IMG/VR virus record: IMGVR_UViG_3300036760_000069
Span: 1-64,000 of that record
Strand: one strand, 5' to 3'
Origin: a virus
Length of the DNA: 64,000 bases
The notes under the pieces were generated by a model, which saw only the letters and a list, made by a program, of their open reading frames with translations, searched no databases and was not told where the DNA came from. Within the stretch, counting starts at the first letter, position 1, and each line of letters opens with the position of its first letter. Both the position numbers and the translations under genes were made by a program. This document shows, piece after piece, positions 41,501-49,397 of the stretch.

Positions 41501-44500
41501 CCGACACATCGCCCTCCCGGACCACCCGCCCCAGATACCGCTTGCCGGTGTCGTCCTGGACGCGCATGACTCGGACATGGTCCTGCGGGAGCCTGTCCCA
41601 TATCGGGAGCAAGGTGCCGGAAATCAGATGCAGGGGTTCCTCGCGGTAGGGTGGATGCGTGTCAATCGTCTTCTTCCAGAGGGCTTTGCCGGCGTCTGGA
41701 TTGATCGCCGCGTAGTGCTTGCTCAGGCCGTCCTCGTCCACATAGTAGTACGTCTCGGCGACGGGGCTGATGAGGCGGAAGTGTTTGTTGACGCCTCCCG
41801 TTTTCGGGTCCGTGCGCGTTCCGGTATAGACCGAGGCGAAGACCTTCTCGGTCTTGTTGCTCTGGACGTACCCCTGAAAGCCCTCCTTCTTCTCGACCTC
41901 CTTGGTCTGGACGAAGTTCACATCATGCTTGGTGTCCATCGAGACCATCGACGTTGTGGCGCCGCTGATCGGATCGCGGTAGACCTGTTGTTCCTTGATC
42001 GTCTTCACGCTGCGAGCCTTGTACGTTTCGAGACCCACATCGAGTTGTCCGAGCGAGGCCGCGTGGTCGATCGCCTGCTCCATGCGCTCGCTGAAAGCAT
42101 CGAACACGGCGTTTTGATCGTGGATCTCCAAGGCCAGAATCCGATTAAGAAACTGCGGGACTTTCGGGATCTTGTCCTCGTTGATGGACCCATCATCGGC
42201 GACAAGGCCCGTCAGCCCCATCTTGCCCTCGATCATCTCCTTGAAGTCCACGGTCGGGACTTCCCCGCGATGGGCGTCCAACACCAGTGCCCGCACCGCG
42301 CCTTGCGCGTATTTGTTTTCAAGGTTGTCTTTGGCGTTGATGAGGCCTGAGCTGCCCGTCTTGCGCTCGCCCTTGGTCATGGCCCCAAGCTGATCCAACC
42401 GGCGGCCGATGGTCGAGATAAACCGCTTGTGCCCTTTCAGGTTCGTCATCACCAGCACATAATGCGGGGCATTGGCCTCGTTCGTGCGGTGTGAACGGCC
42501 CAGCCCTTGAATGAACTTTTCCGCCCGCCAGCCAGGTTGCACGCCATAGTGCCAGCGTTGCCGCTGGTTCTTGATACGCCGATCCGAATGGAAGCTGCGC
42601 CCAGTGCCGCCGGCGTCTGAAAAGACAAGGATCGACTTCTTATCAGCAAGGTATTCGTCTACCTCATGGGCGGCGAGCGAGGGTGAACGAGACTGGATCA
42701 CCGTCTTCTCGCGCCCCAGATTGTCTTTGAGGCGCACCACGCGGCGGCTCCGACCCGTGACTTCCGCCACGGCGTCCGGCCCAAAAGTGTTGATGATGAA
42801 CTCCAGCGGGCCTTCGGGTACCTTCAGCGACCCGACCGAGAGAAGCATGTCCTGCTTGAGCTGGATGGCGTCCTGGTTCTGCACGGGGTTGCCATCATGG
42901 TCCAGCACGGGGCGAGACCGGATGTTCCCTTGCTCGTCCTGGTACTGCTCGTACTGTTGCGTCGGAAAGGACTTCTCCAGAAACTGCATCAGGGCATCGC
43001 GTGGCGTGAGATCGAGATTTTCCAGATCGCCGTCTTCTTGCTCGGCGTTTTGGATCTGCCGCTCCATGCCCGCCTCGTTGGTGTTGACGAGTTGAGCGAT
43101 AATGGCCTTGCCATCCTTGATCTTCGCTTCCATATCGGCGATGACGGTGGGCATCTGCATGGCCGTCAGCACCTGATTGAAGAACCGGAGTTCCGTGCCC
43201 CAGAAATTGGAGAGCAAGGTGGACTTGGCGCCCGCGTTCTTGGCCTTCCCGCCCTCGGTGACGCCCGTGAGTTCGAGGGCCTGATTGATGTTTGCCAATA
43301 CCACCTGCCATGCCCGCGCCAGTCCGTTGTAGATGTCTTCTTGTTCTGGCGTCAACACATGCTCAAGAGTGCTATATGTGACCTCTGAGAAGTCGAGCGA
43401 GCGAGCGATATAGACGCCCATGGCCTTCATGTCACGGGCGACCACTTCCATCGCACCCAAACCGCCTTCCGTGATCTTCGCCGAGAAATCATTCTGGTCA
43501 GGGAAGGCCGTACCGGGCCCCCACAGACCGAGCCGTTCAGCATACCCCAGCGTGTCTACCGAGTTCGCGCCGGTCGCCGAGGCATACACAATGCGAGCCT
43601 TCGGCACCTGCTTGCGGAGGTCAAGGGCCGCAAGAGCCTGGATGGAGGCTTGCTGGTGGATGCCACGCGCCCCCATCGACTGCGTGGTCTTTTGCATGTT
43701 ATGGGCTTCGTCGAACACGATCACGCCATCGAAGTCTTTGCCGAGCCACGCTAGGATCTGATTGACCCGCGATTGTTTGGGCTGGTTCGTTTTCTTGTCT
43801 GTAATGGGAATGACCTTGCCGGTCTTATCCGTCATTAAGTTGGAGCGGATCGTGGCATAGGTGGTGAACATAATGCCCTTGGGTTGGTCGATCGGTTCGC
43901 CGAGTTTGGTCTTGCCGAGTTCAAAAACTTGGCCCTTGTCGCCGCCAATATCCACCCAGTCGCGCTTGGCGTCGGCTATGAGCCTAGAAGACTCCGAGAC
44001 CCAGATGGCTTTCTCGCGCCCGTTGCGGAAGTTATCCAGAATGACGGCGGAGATCTGCCGGCCCTTCCCGACCCCCGTGCCATCGCCCAAGAAGAAGCCC
44101 TTGCGCGTCCCGTCTGACAGAAATAACTCATGGGCCTGTCCTGCGTACACGGGCGTCTCGAGCTGGGCCAGCGAGAGGGCGCCGGAATCAATCAGATCCT
44201 GCGGCAGGTTGGGCGTGTAGGTCGGATCGGGCGGGAGCGTGTCCGCCATGGCCGCCGACTCTACCAGTTTGCCAGGGTGCGGTTTGGCACCAGGAATCCG
44301 CACCTTGGGTGGTTGGTACTCGTCGTAGACGGCGTCGGTGAGTTCTTTGGTCGTGCTGGGGAACTTGGATTCAGGTTCGCTGGAAGCGACGACCGTTATC
44401 CCGGACTGAACGGGTATATGGGCGGGTACGTTCCCTTCATCCGCGGGTCGTCCCGCAGGCGCAGGTCGAGGGCCTCCAGTACCTTCACCGCCGCCCGCCT

Positions 44501-47500
44501 TGGGCTCATGGCCTTGGATAGGTCGCTCTCCTCCAGCAACGGGGAGTCCGGGCTCTCTGGGCTGTTGAGGAACCACTCCAGCGCCCTCTTTCCGTCCGGG
44601 TACGCGAGGAGGCCGTCCAGTTTCTGTCGCAGGATGTCGCTGTCCCCCCCCGGCGGTGTGGTCAACCGGCCGTGGTCGAGTCCCCACATCGCCAGTTGGA
44701 ACAGGTACGGCAGATCCGGGTCCGGTTTGGCCCCCGCCACCTTCAGCCACCGCTTGGCCTCCACGTTGAGCGGGTGGTCGTTGTTCGTCTGGTCGGGTCG
44801 CTTGTCCTTCAACGCTGGGGCGGTCATCGCGCACCTCCTTGAGGAGATTGAGGGCTTCATAGGGGTTCTCGGCCTTCCCTGTTACCACCTCTACTGAAGG
44901 AGAGGGGGCCACTTTATCGAAAATCAAGATGCGGTTGTCAAAATCAGTGCCGTATTTCTTGTACCCCTTGCCGGACATGACCACGCTGGCACGAAGCTGG
45001 TACTTCTTGGCGAGGGCGTCGATGGCGCGGGAGACCCCCTCGGACTGCCCCATGAACCCCTCGCCGATCAGGGCGACGAGTCGCCCATTCGGGGCCAGGA
45101 GCTTCAGGGCCTGGTCGATGTGTTTGCTGATGGCGTTGGTACTCTTGCGCTCGCCCGTGATCCGGCCGGCCGTCGAGGAAAACGGCGGGTTCATCACGAT
45201 CACCGTGGGCGTGACTTTGAGGATGTTGGCAATCTGTTCGGCGTTCTCCGTCGTCACCTTGTTGAAGACGATGGTATTGAGGAGTCCGGCCCGCCGCGGC
45301 GAAAGTTCGTTGACATCCACATCGGCCCCGAAGTTCTTGGCGAAGATCGCCAGCCCACCCAAGCCGGCACTTGGCTCCAGCATGACATCCTTGGGGGTGA
45401 TGTGCGCCGCCCAGTTCATCACGAACGCCAGATCCGGGGGGGTCGAGAACTGTTGGAACTCGACCATCTCCGGCGTGCGTCTCGTCCCCTGCGACGGGAT
45501 CTTGTCCATGATCTGCTCACGCAGGTAGTTGAGCATCTCCCGCGCTTTTATGAGGCTATAGGTGGTGGGTCTGTAGACGCCATCAGGGCCCAGCATCTCG
45601 CCGATGAAGCGGTTGATCCCCAGCTCGAGGGCATCATTCAGATCCTTGACGGTGTAGGTGCCGTCCGCCTGTGTGCCCCCAAAGTCCTCATTGGCTCGCG
45701 TGACCAGTTGATCCATGCTGAACGACAGTACACCAGGCGCCGTGTCCTCTTTCAGGCGTTCCTCGACAAAGTAGGCGATGTTCATACTCGCGCCGACGAT
45801 CTTCTGCTCCGTGGTCGCTGGAGCTTCAACCGCCGGGATCGTGGGCTCGTCGGGTAAGACCGCGCCGCGCCCGCCCTTGGTGAGCAGGTCCGCCTTCTCC
45901 TGATCGGTCATGGCGGGCTTCGGAGCGGGCAGGCTGGGGGTCGTCGGGCTGGGCGTCTTCGGTTCGCTGGCCTTGACCTGTGAATCGTAGAAGGCATCCA
46001 ACGCAGACTTCTCGCTCCCGATCGGACGATCAGGCGTCCCCGGCATGAAGCCCCATTTTGAGCCATCTGGGCGGTAGATGTTCCATTCCTTGCCGGTGCG
46101 CCGTGCAGTCCACCCTGCGGCGAGAAATTCATCCTTGGTCATGTCGGCAGGGTTGGCCGTTGGGACGGTCTTTGTCTCTGGCACCAGCCCAGGCGTCTGA
46201 GCTTCGGCCTTCTGCGGATACTCGTCAGGGTGGTGCGCGAGCTTGTACTTCGCGTCCTCGATCGCCCGCTCCCATCGTGCCCAGTCGTCCGGGTAGCCGT
46301 GCGTTTCAAAGTCGTCGAGGCCGGCTTGCGCGACTTCGATGATTCGGTATGGATCGCCAGCATTCTCGGCCTTTGTCAGGGCGCGCTTGTGCTTGCGGTA
46401 GAGATCCTGCCGGAAGTCGCCCGTGGGGGCCTTGTCCTCGTCCTTCCAGCCGCCGGGAGGGGGCTTGTCGGCGACGGTCGGACGCTCAGGAGAAGGCAGG
46501 CCAGGAGCGGCATGGTGTTCGGCCTTGGGTGCTTCCGGTTTTGGCTCCTCTGGTGTTTTCTTGGCGACAGGTCGATAGACTTGGATCCCCTCATCCCCTC
46601 GTTGAATAGCTTCGTAGAGACGGTTATTGCCATCAATCACCTCGCCCGCATGATCCAGCACAATCGGGCCATTCGTCATTGACCCTCGCGGAACAAACTC
46701 GGCGCCATCCCAGAGCATCTCGTTACCTTTACGAAGTGATTCGATCGGCACTCTTGCCTGTTCCCACTGTGAATCGGTGAGATGGGCGTCCTCGTTCTTG
46801 TTTGTTTTACGTCCCAGCTCCGTGTACCCGATAGCGTTCTGAGCGGACTCTGGGAGTTCCTTAAAAGCCAGCGTCTTTATCGATTTGATTTCCTGTTTGG
46901 GGATTGGGAATCCTGGTGCGGCAGGGCGTTCGGCTTTGACTTCTGGTTTTGGCTCCTCTTTTGAGGGCGCAGAACCGGAACCTGCCGGCATCGTCAGCGC
47001 ATCCTGCACCTGCTTCTTCTGCTCATCGCTCAGGCCGTTGTACGGGCGCCCGAACAAACCACGTGCTGCCTCGTTCGGCGTGGCATACTTCTTGGGCGAG
47101 AGGGCCTCATTCGCCGTCTGCCCCTTCCCGACCGTGAAGTTCGCCTCGGCGGCGGCGGCGGCCTCCTCCATCGACGGGTAGGTGCCAAGCGTGTCCTTAC
47201 CGCGAATGTCCCACGCCTCAAACTGCCCGTCGTCGCGCTCAATGACCATGGCCTTCGGCTTCTCAGGATTGCCGCCGGCCCAGATGTAGGTCGATTCGCC
47301 AGGTACGGCCCCATGTTCCCACCCCGCCGGCAAGCCTGTCGTTGGTTCATTCGCCGGAGCCACACCTTGCTCAGTTTGGGGGGCTGGCAGGCCAGGAACA
47401 GGGGTAGGTTGAATGTCGGAGACCCTATCCGCACGCTTCTTCAGGAACGGTTCGCGTTGAACTGGAGCCAATTCTGGCGGAATGGCGGCTACTTCGGCCT

Positions 47501-49394
47501 TGGCCCGCGCATTGACCTGATCGCCCACCCTGGGTGGACGGGCTTCGGGGCCAGCGGCAGGGGGTGGGGCTTCGATGCCGGGGACGGTTCCCGTAATCTG
47601 CTTCACTGAACCAGAATCTGTCTCAGCGCGCCGCCCACTTTCTGCGGGGTTAGGCGGTTCTTGTCCTTCAGGTTGTCCTGGCGGTTGGACCGTCCGCCCG
47701 CCCTTCTGGGCCGCTTTGAGGGCGGTATTGTACGCCTCGGTCAGGTCCATGAAGGCCTTTGTCTTGGCGGCCTGCGCCTTTGGGTCTGGGTCTACAAGGT
47801 CCGGGCGCATGGACTTAACCGCGTTTCGGTACGCGGCCTTCACATCGGCATCCGTCGCCGTGTCAGGGTCCAGCCCAAAGAACTCGAACGCCTTGGCATT
47901 GTATTGCTTGGTGGGTTCGCCGGCCTGGCTCTCCCATCTGGCCCGCACCCCCTCCATGGCGGCCGTCGGGATGCCGAACATCGCCGCCATCGAGACCACA
48001 TCCTTCCAGTCGTCCCCAAAGGCAGCTCCGTAGGCGGCCCCCGTGGCGGTCTGGGCGGCAACATGGACGGCCTTTCCGAGTGGGCGTGTGACTTGTCCCA
48101 CTACGCCTGGTACCGTAAAGAGCGCGGCGGTTTTAGCCGCTTCGGCGGGAGACTCCTCGGCACCCTTGGTGAATCCCACGATCCCAGGAGCGACGGTTGC
48201 GGCGGTCTTTCCGACCATCCCGAGAGCGGTCAGTCCTTTGGTGACGGCGGACAACGGGATGCCATATTCAGCCGCGAATCCAGCCAGACCCGAGGCAACC
48301 CGATCTGCAATGTCGAGAGCATCCTGTGTGCTGGTGGTGGCTCCACTCTGCCGATTCGTCTTAGCAGGCAGGTACTTTTCGAGACCATCGGCATAGGAGT
48401 TCAAAATCTGGCTGAACTCCGGGATGCGCGGATCCTCTGCCATCCGCCGTCGAGTGGCTTCAGGAAGACGGGTCAGGATGTCAGGGAGTGGACCTTCACC
48501 GGCTTCCTGTCGGCTCATGGTGATGGCGTCGAGTTGTGCGCTGAGTGACCGCAGGAGATTCGCCCCACCCGAATTAACGGCCTGGGCAACTGAGAATGTG
48601 AAATTCTCAAGGCTTTGTGGAGAGGCTGGCCCTTGGCGTTGCGGGGTTGGCAGTCCTGGTACTTGGACGGTCGGACGCAGAACCTCCGGTTGCTCAATCG
48701 CCTGTCCGGTAACACGGGTGGTCGGGATTGCGTTTTTGTCAATCGTGGGCGCGGGTTCTTCAACCGGGTTGCCGGTGATCGTGTCGATCATCTGCCCGCT
48801 CTGGGTGACAAAGCGGTTGGGATGCTCCGGGAGCTTGAACCGCGACGGCCAATGCCCGCTGGCGTCCGGGGTGGCGCCGGCGGTGTAGGCTCCACGGTAG
48901 TCGTAGAAGTGTTGCGGGTCGTCCGGGTTGGGGTTCAGGCCCTGCGTGGCGGCGTGCCCCCCGTACCACTCCTGGAAGGCGGGTTCGTTGAAGGCGGGCT
49001 TGGCGGCAACGGGCGCGGGCGTCGGAGCCGGGCGTGGCTGCGGCACCAGATCCCCGTAGAAGGAGCCGACCTCCTTGGCGGTCTCAATCGGCGAGGTGAT
49101 GACGTCGACCGCACTCTTGCCGAGGCTGGCGGCGCCGGTCTTGATGTCCTGCCAGAACCCTTGCGGCTGGGGCGTGGTCTCCAGCCCCTGCACCTGTTGC
49201 AGCTCGGCACGCCGTTTCTGGATATAGGCGTCGAAATCTGGTTTGGGGGCGGTCTGGAGGTGCTTGAGCCACCGCTCATCGCCGGGCAGAGACCCGACCT
49301 TCAGCTCGGCGATCGCCGCCTCGCGGGTCGAGGTGGGGACGAAGTCCCGGAGCCAGGTCGCCGTCTCGTCGTCTTCGAGGAGCGGCCGGGCCAC
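35547..49394 (-). CDS. Giant polyvalent protein: methyltransferase, helicase, GHKL ATPase, ParB-like, zincin
   Basis: 4615 residues from GTG 49394. In order: Pro-rich N-terminus; J-domain-like segment (about 497-565) with RPD for HPD near 529; ParB-like domain near 909-928 (VIDGNNRLYEA); N6-adenine methyltransferase with LEPSAGLGGL (~1339) and NPPF (~1402); Strawberry-notch-type helicase with GDGTGVGKG (~1769), DEAH (~1894) and GLGRSHRTN (~2296); ParB-like domain near 2830-2867 (VLEGGHRFDAL); GHKL ATPase with KELVQNATDG (~2918), DDTGTGM (~2953), GMFGVAK (~2984); HEISH with His at the metzincin position (3343-3353); third ParB-like domain (~3540-3573, ALDGRRRQYAA); long helical C-terminus with a polyvalent-protein LPD38-like stretch (~4062). 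Methyltransferase-helicase order recalls phage P1 DarB, an injected antirestriction protein. It lies among virion genes, so injection is likely but inferred. Confidence 0.88.
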   Translation of the reverse strand: MARPLLEDDETATWLRDFVPTSTREAAIAELKVGSLPGDERWLKHLQTAPKPDFDAYIQKRRAELQQVQGLETTPQPQGFWQDIKTGAASLGKSAVDVITSPIETAKEVGSFYGDLVPQPRPAPTPAPVAAKPAFNEPAFQEWYGGHAATQGLNPNPDDPQHFYDYRGAYTAGATPDASGHWPSRFKLPEHPNRFVTQSGQMIDTITGNPVEEPAPTIDKNAIPTTRVTGQAIEQPEVLRPTVQVPGLPTPQRQGPASPQSLENFTFSVAQAVNSGGANLLRSLSAQLDAITMSRQEAGEGPLPDILTRLPEATRRRMAEDPRIPEFSQILNSYADGLEKYLPAKTNRQSGATTSTQDALDIADRVASGLAGFAAEYGIPLSAVTKGLTALGMVGKTAATVAPGIVGFTKGAEESPAEAAKTAALFTVPGVVGQVTRPLGKAVHVAAQTATGAAYGAAFGDDWKDVVSMAAMFGIPTAAMEGVRARWESQAGEPTKQYNAKAFEFFGLDPDTATDADVKAAYRNAVKSMRPDLVDPDPKAQAAKTKAFMDLTEAYNTALKAAQKGGRTVQPPGQPEGQEPPNPAESGRRAETDSGSVKQITGTVPGIEAPPPAAGPEARPPRVGDQVNARAKAEVAAIPPELAPVQREPFLKKRADRVSDIQPTPVPGLPAPQTEQGVAPANEPTTGLPAGWEHGAVPGESTYIWAGGNPEKPKAMVIERDDGQFEAWDIRGKDTLGTYPSMEEAAAAAEANFTVGKGQTANEALSPKKYATPNEAARGLFGRPYNGLSDEQKKQVQDALTMPAGSGSAPSKEEPKPEVKAERPAAPGFPIPKQEIKSIKTLAFKELPESAQNAIGYTELGRKTNKNEDAHLTDSQWEQARVPIESLRKGNEMLWDGAEFVPRGSMTNGPIVLDHAGEVIDGNNRLYEAIQRGDEGIQVYRPVAKKTPEEPKPEAPKAEHHAAPGLPSPERPTVADKPPPGGWKDEDKAPTGDFRQDLYRKHKRALTKAENAGDPYRIIEVAQAGLDDFETHGYPDDWARWERAIEDAKYKLAHHPDEYPQKAEAQTPGLVPETKTVPTANPADMTKDEFLAAGWTARRTGKEWNIYRPDGSKWGFMPGTPDRPIGSEKSALDAFYDSQVKASEPKTPSPTTPSLPAPKPAMTDQEKADLLTKGGRGAVLPDEPTIPAVEAPATTEQKIVGASMNIAYFVEERLKEDTAPGVLSFSMDQLVTRANEDFGGTQADGTYTVKDLNDALELGINRFIGEMLGPDGVYRPTTYSLIKAREMLNYLREQIMDKIPSQGTRRTPEMVEFQQFSTPPDLAFVMNWAAHITPKDVMLEPSAGLGGLAIFAKNFGADVDVNELSPRRAGLLNTIVFNKVTTENAEQIANILKVTPTVIVMNPPFSSTAGRITGERKSTNAISKHIDQALKLLAPNGRLVALIGEGFMGQSEGVSRAIDALAKKYQLRASVVMSGKGYKKYGTDFDNRILIFDKVAPSPSVEVVTGKAENPYEALNLLKEVRDDRPSVEGQATRPDEQRPPAQRGGQAVAEGGGGQTGPGSAVPVPTGDVGTRPRPVDHTAGGGQRHPATETGRPPRVPGRKEGAGVVPQQPREPGLPVAGGERPIQGHEPKAGGGEGTGGPRPAPAGRPADEGNVPAHIPVQSGITVVASSEPESKFPSTTKELTDAVYDEYQPPKVRIPGAKPHPGKLVESAAMADTLPPDPTYTPNLPQDLIDSGALSLAQLETPVYAGQAHELFLSDGTRKGFFLGDGTGVGKGRQISAVILDNFRNGREKAIWVSESSRLIADAKRDWVDIGGDKGQVFELGKTKLGEPIDQPKGIMFTTYATIRSNLMTDKTGKVIPITDKKTNQPKQSRVNQILAWLGKDFDGVIVFDEAHNMQKTTQSMGARGIHQQASIQALAALDLRKQVPKARIVYASATGANSVDTLGYAERLGLWGPGTAFPDQNDFSAKITEGGLGAMEVVARDMKAMGVYIARSLDFSEVTYSTLEHVLTPEQEDIYNGLARAWQVVLANINQALELTGVTEGGKAKNAGAKSTLLSNFWGTELRFFNQVLTAMQMPTVIADMEAKIKDGKAIIAQLVNTNEAGMERQIQNAEQEDGDLENLDLTPRDALMQFLEKSFPTQQYEQYQDEQGNIRSRPVLDHDGNPVQNQDAIQLKQDMLLSVGSLKVPEGPLEFIINTFGPDAVAEVTGRSRRVVRLKDNLGREKTVIQSRSPSLAAHEVDEYLADKKSILVFSDAGGTGRSFHSDRRIKNQRQRWHYGVQPGWRAEKFIQGLGRSHRTNEANAPHYVLVMTNLKGHKRFISTIGRRLDQLGAMTKGERKTGSSGLINAKDNLENKYAQGAVRALVLDAHRGEVPTVDFKEMIEGKMGLTGLVADDGSINEDKIPKVPQFLNRILALEIHDQNAVFDAFSERMEQAIDHAASLGQLDVGLETYKARSVKTIKEQQVYRDPISGATTSMVSMDTKHDVNFVQTKEVEKKEGFQGYVQSNKTEKVFASVYTGTRTDPKTGGVNKHFRLISPVAETYYYVDEDGLSKHYAAINPDAGKALWKKTIDTHPPYREEPLHLISGTLLPIWDRLPQDHVRVMRVQDDTGKRYLGRVVREGDVSAVLRRLGASVDLPTLTPAQAMDTILKKRSKIALVNGWRFERKTVAGETRIEIVGNGVERAWKELEAAGAFREIIQFKTRIFIPTGEKGASAFEKIVANHPVAEIVDSEMGQGEITSHMKAFKTKFKRAGNVVDGRRVVGEASNQSSIKASLTKYEILDGVREVPISAFQDDGKPSFYSRTEKHKVEALANTIKESGEIEPLIVVEDGSKAGPYVLEGGHRFDALKLLGAKSFPAMVVLDTQYGRADVSYIKVVKEEGGHGAAAGIDPNRIKAMGEGLYSEHPSKVIVKELVQNATDGTRGLTDKAGAMVRIEVFPDDHKITIDDTGTGMLPDVAFKELVDFGGSKKTEDAAGMFGVAKVVIFAGADNIDIKTVAYDPARGMVETHLSGSGADWLNQEKGLTATIKAADPDATPGTRVRLKYPDKMEFDTPAIRKWLENVTAFHQMPLKLSASIGGLEINPEKNWKAMGVARTRTLEFQGGEVDFSAAEGTAEMETGKVQILNNGLYQFTINVSFGKGHKLKLPHTILANIRSRRTPGQTGYPFTTNREKLRGDVKDVIRKYLIQDLVTDALDVERETFRKAFEEAPDVPGTDFQFMDTEQTVPPEILKEMADQPHVKQLALMMARAFAPLQKALIPYGDQYGSVVFQGIGIGKYLGVNIGGSSIFKGDQSNYILINPYDIYQDVNGHVLNGRIPPENLAKEFAAMVISTAVHEISHQSVRPHNEAFAAINSYNQARTIKESAAALEVMLGDMGGPNGAKTLLAQIAADVDTLKPFQGEESHDVFEKISTGHERFRGRGLGAAHPEGGEGGGAQSQIPLPGRRQRPAQAVSSRAALPDRRAKRGQPVQGDTLTRAEFEDYLDTLPLKDSFGKLDYNDLHGISGYGDKWTLKAVNPKTLELTTETPTGKYPIIIDGEGGEALDGRRRQYAAINKGVKAILAWVPNEGISKMRRFNERGGVPLGKEVNEGPKPGWFRSANPTIDARVRKAKKGLQPISWKEWAKEHLKQVWRLTSREFEHLPDTAEFSRLRNDLLKLSKQKGIQADRIERELARIVKPLSPMQYDDLEWKALLTDLSHEAAKGNKLPFEYTPDSVTHDLERIDDRVQKDPAIRAAWAARKELWKGLTTDYKKAMDAIGFDVSKKLTKEDYFRHQVLDYAREQRLIAGSGKRLRTPTGRGFLKKREGSTFDINANYIQAEFEVMAQMAYDTQLAKVIKGVDEAHNIRQRLKGEARAANQQTLQKRIDAELAAPGGVSLIDVQMKHFRQRLGMHQHRLRDALDLQPADKLTMEQIQAIANDPESPGQMHALGIFKAIGERKAFIKGVLGKAYKTWQDLVPDGYTLWQPREGNIFYMADTIPAQLAKALHEHALEEVGLTKEMLRTMMAQGGPREQYVVKDEVAVTLDELAQPAPNWFVDLNRAALSHWKQVMLIAPRRVIGYNLRNLSGDSDALFVGNPGAFKKVQQAIKEMWPVMFKDEPLTGEAKEWAERGGYGSTLQVQEMGDLNELKAFRATIDREGKGGALALPVEAFNKYWKAARLGTDYREAMLRYAAYLDYLEQMQGNTEGRPANWGASRRETVMALPDIRDRAFKLSNELLGAYDRVSVAGQTLRRFWYPFWSWQEVNMGRYAHLLRNAFEDADYGAGARGAGVAGKKVAAFLIRAAALWTMLQVWNNFVFDDEERELQDTDPTIANRIHVILGGKREDGSIPVFTGLGALGDALSWFGLDQAPGLVGDYLHGRLTLGEIWQKTWHAPINKVWQGITPLVKDTVDLVGRINTYPDVFNPRPMQSRGDYLAQQATVGQEARALAGKPTKPYLGSDNLTGFLGIRKINPDQAAYQSWQDIEAKYKQRLGKDDGGLYWRTPKGEALQNIALSIKYGDTAAEAKYRAEYKELGGTSKTMHQSLRDKTPLWGLTKNDRDAVVKQLEPAERRILQRAENYYATTMLQVLPEGDRRAFIAKLKAHHWLTPAKPLLADLVPAGEGVFP
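38906..39160 (-). CDS. Protein-like second reading frame inside the giant gene
   Basis: In another frame from ATG 39160 (or ATG 39130) the DNA reads NDFVDADSVRHILKEAKAAG, then YQAAVSVRPKRYHPAPHYLI, which looks like a true folded protein. Over the same bases the giant frame reads low-complexity Arg/Gly/Ala/Gln (RGRGLGAAHPEGGEGGGAQS). It may be a small overlapping gene, or a piece displaced by two compensating frameshifts. The ribosome site (GGTGAAG) is weak. Confidence 0.4.
   Translation of the reverse strand: MTFLRRLAPAMNDFVDADSVRHILKEAKAAGHNPKSLYQAAVSVRPKRYHPAPHYLIVAPREASLSKATRSPAPSSRTTSTPSP
44396..44827 (-). CDS. Overlapping gene embedded in the giant gene
   Basis: 143 residues, ATG 44827, in the +1 frame relative to the giant gene and wholly inside it (giant residues about 1523-1667). 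It has AAGGAGGT five bases before the ATG, the strongest Shine-Dalgarno sequence in the area. The product starts MTAPALKDKRPDQTNNDHPL, contains YLFQLAMWGLDHGRLTTPPG and KRALEWFLNSPESPDSPLLE, and ends PPIYPFSPG; it looks like a normal globular helical protein. Over the same bases the giant protein is a Gly/Pro/Arg-rich linker between the methyltransferase and the helicase. Function unknown. Confidence 0.7.
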   Translation of the reverse strand: MTAPALKDKRPDQTNNDHPLNVEAKRWLKVAGAKPDPDLPYLFQLAMWGLDHGRLTTPPGGDSDILRQKLDGLLAYPDGKRALEWFLNSPESPDSPLLEESDLSKAMSPRRAAVKVLEALDLRLRDDPRMKGTYPPIYPFSPG

Positions 49395-49397
49395 GGC

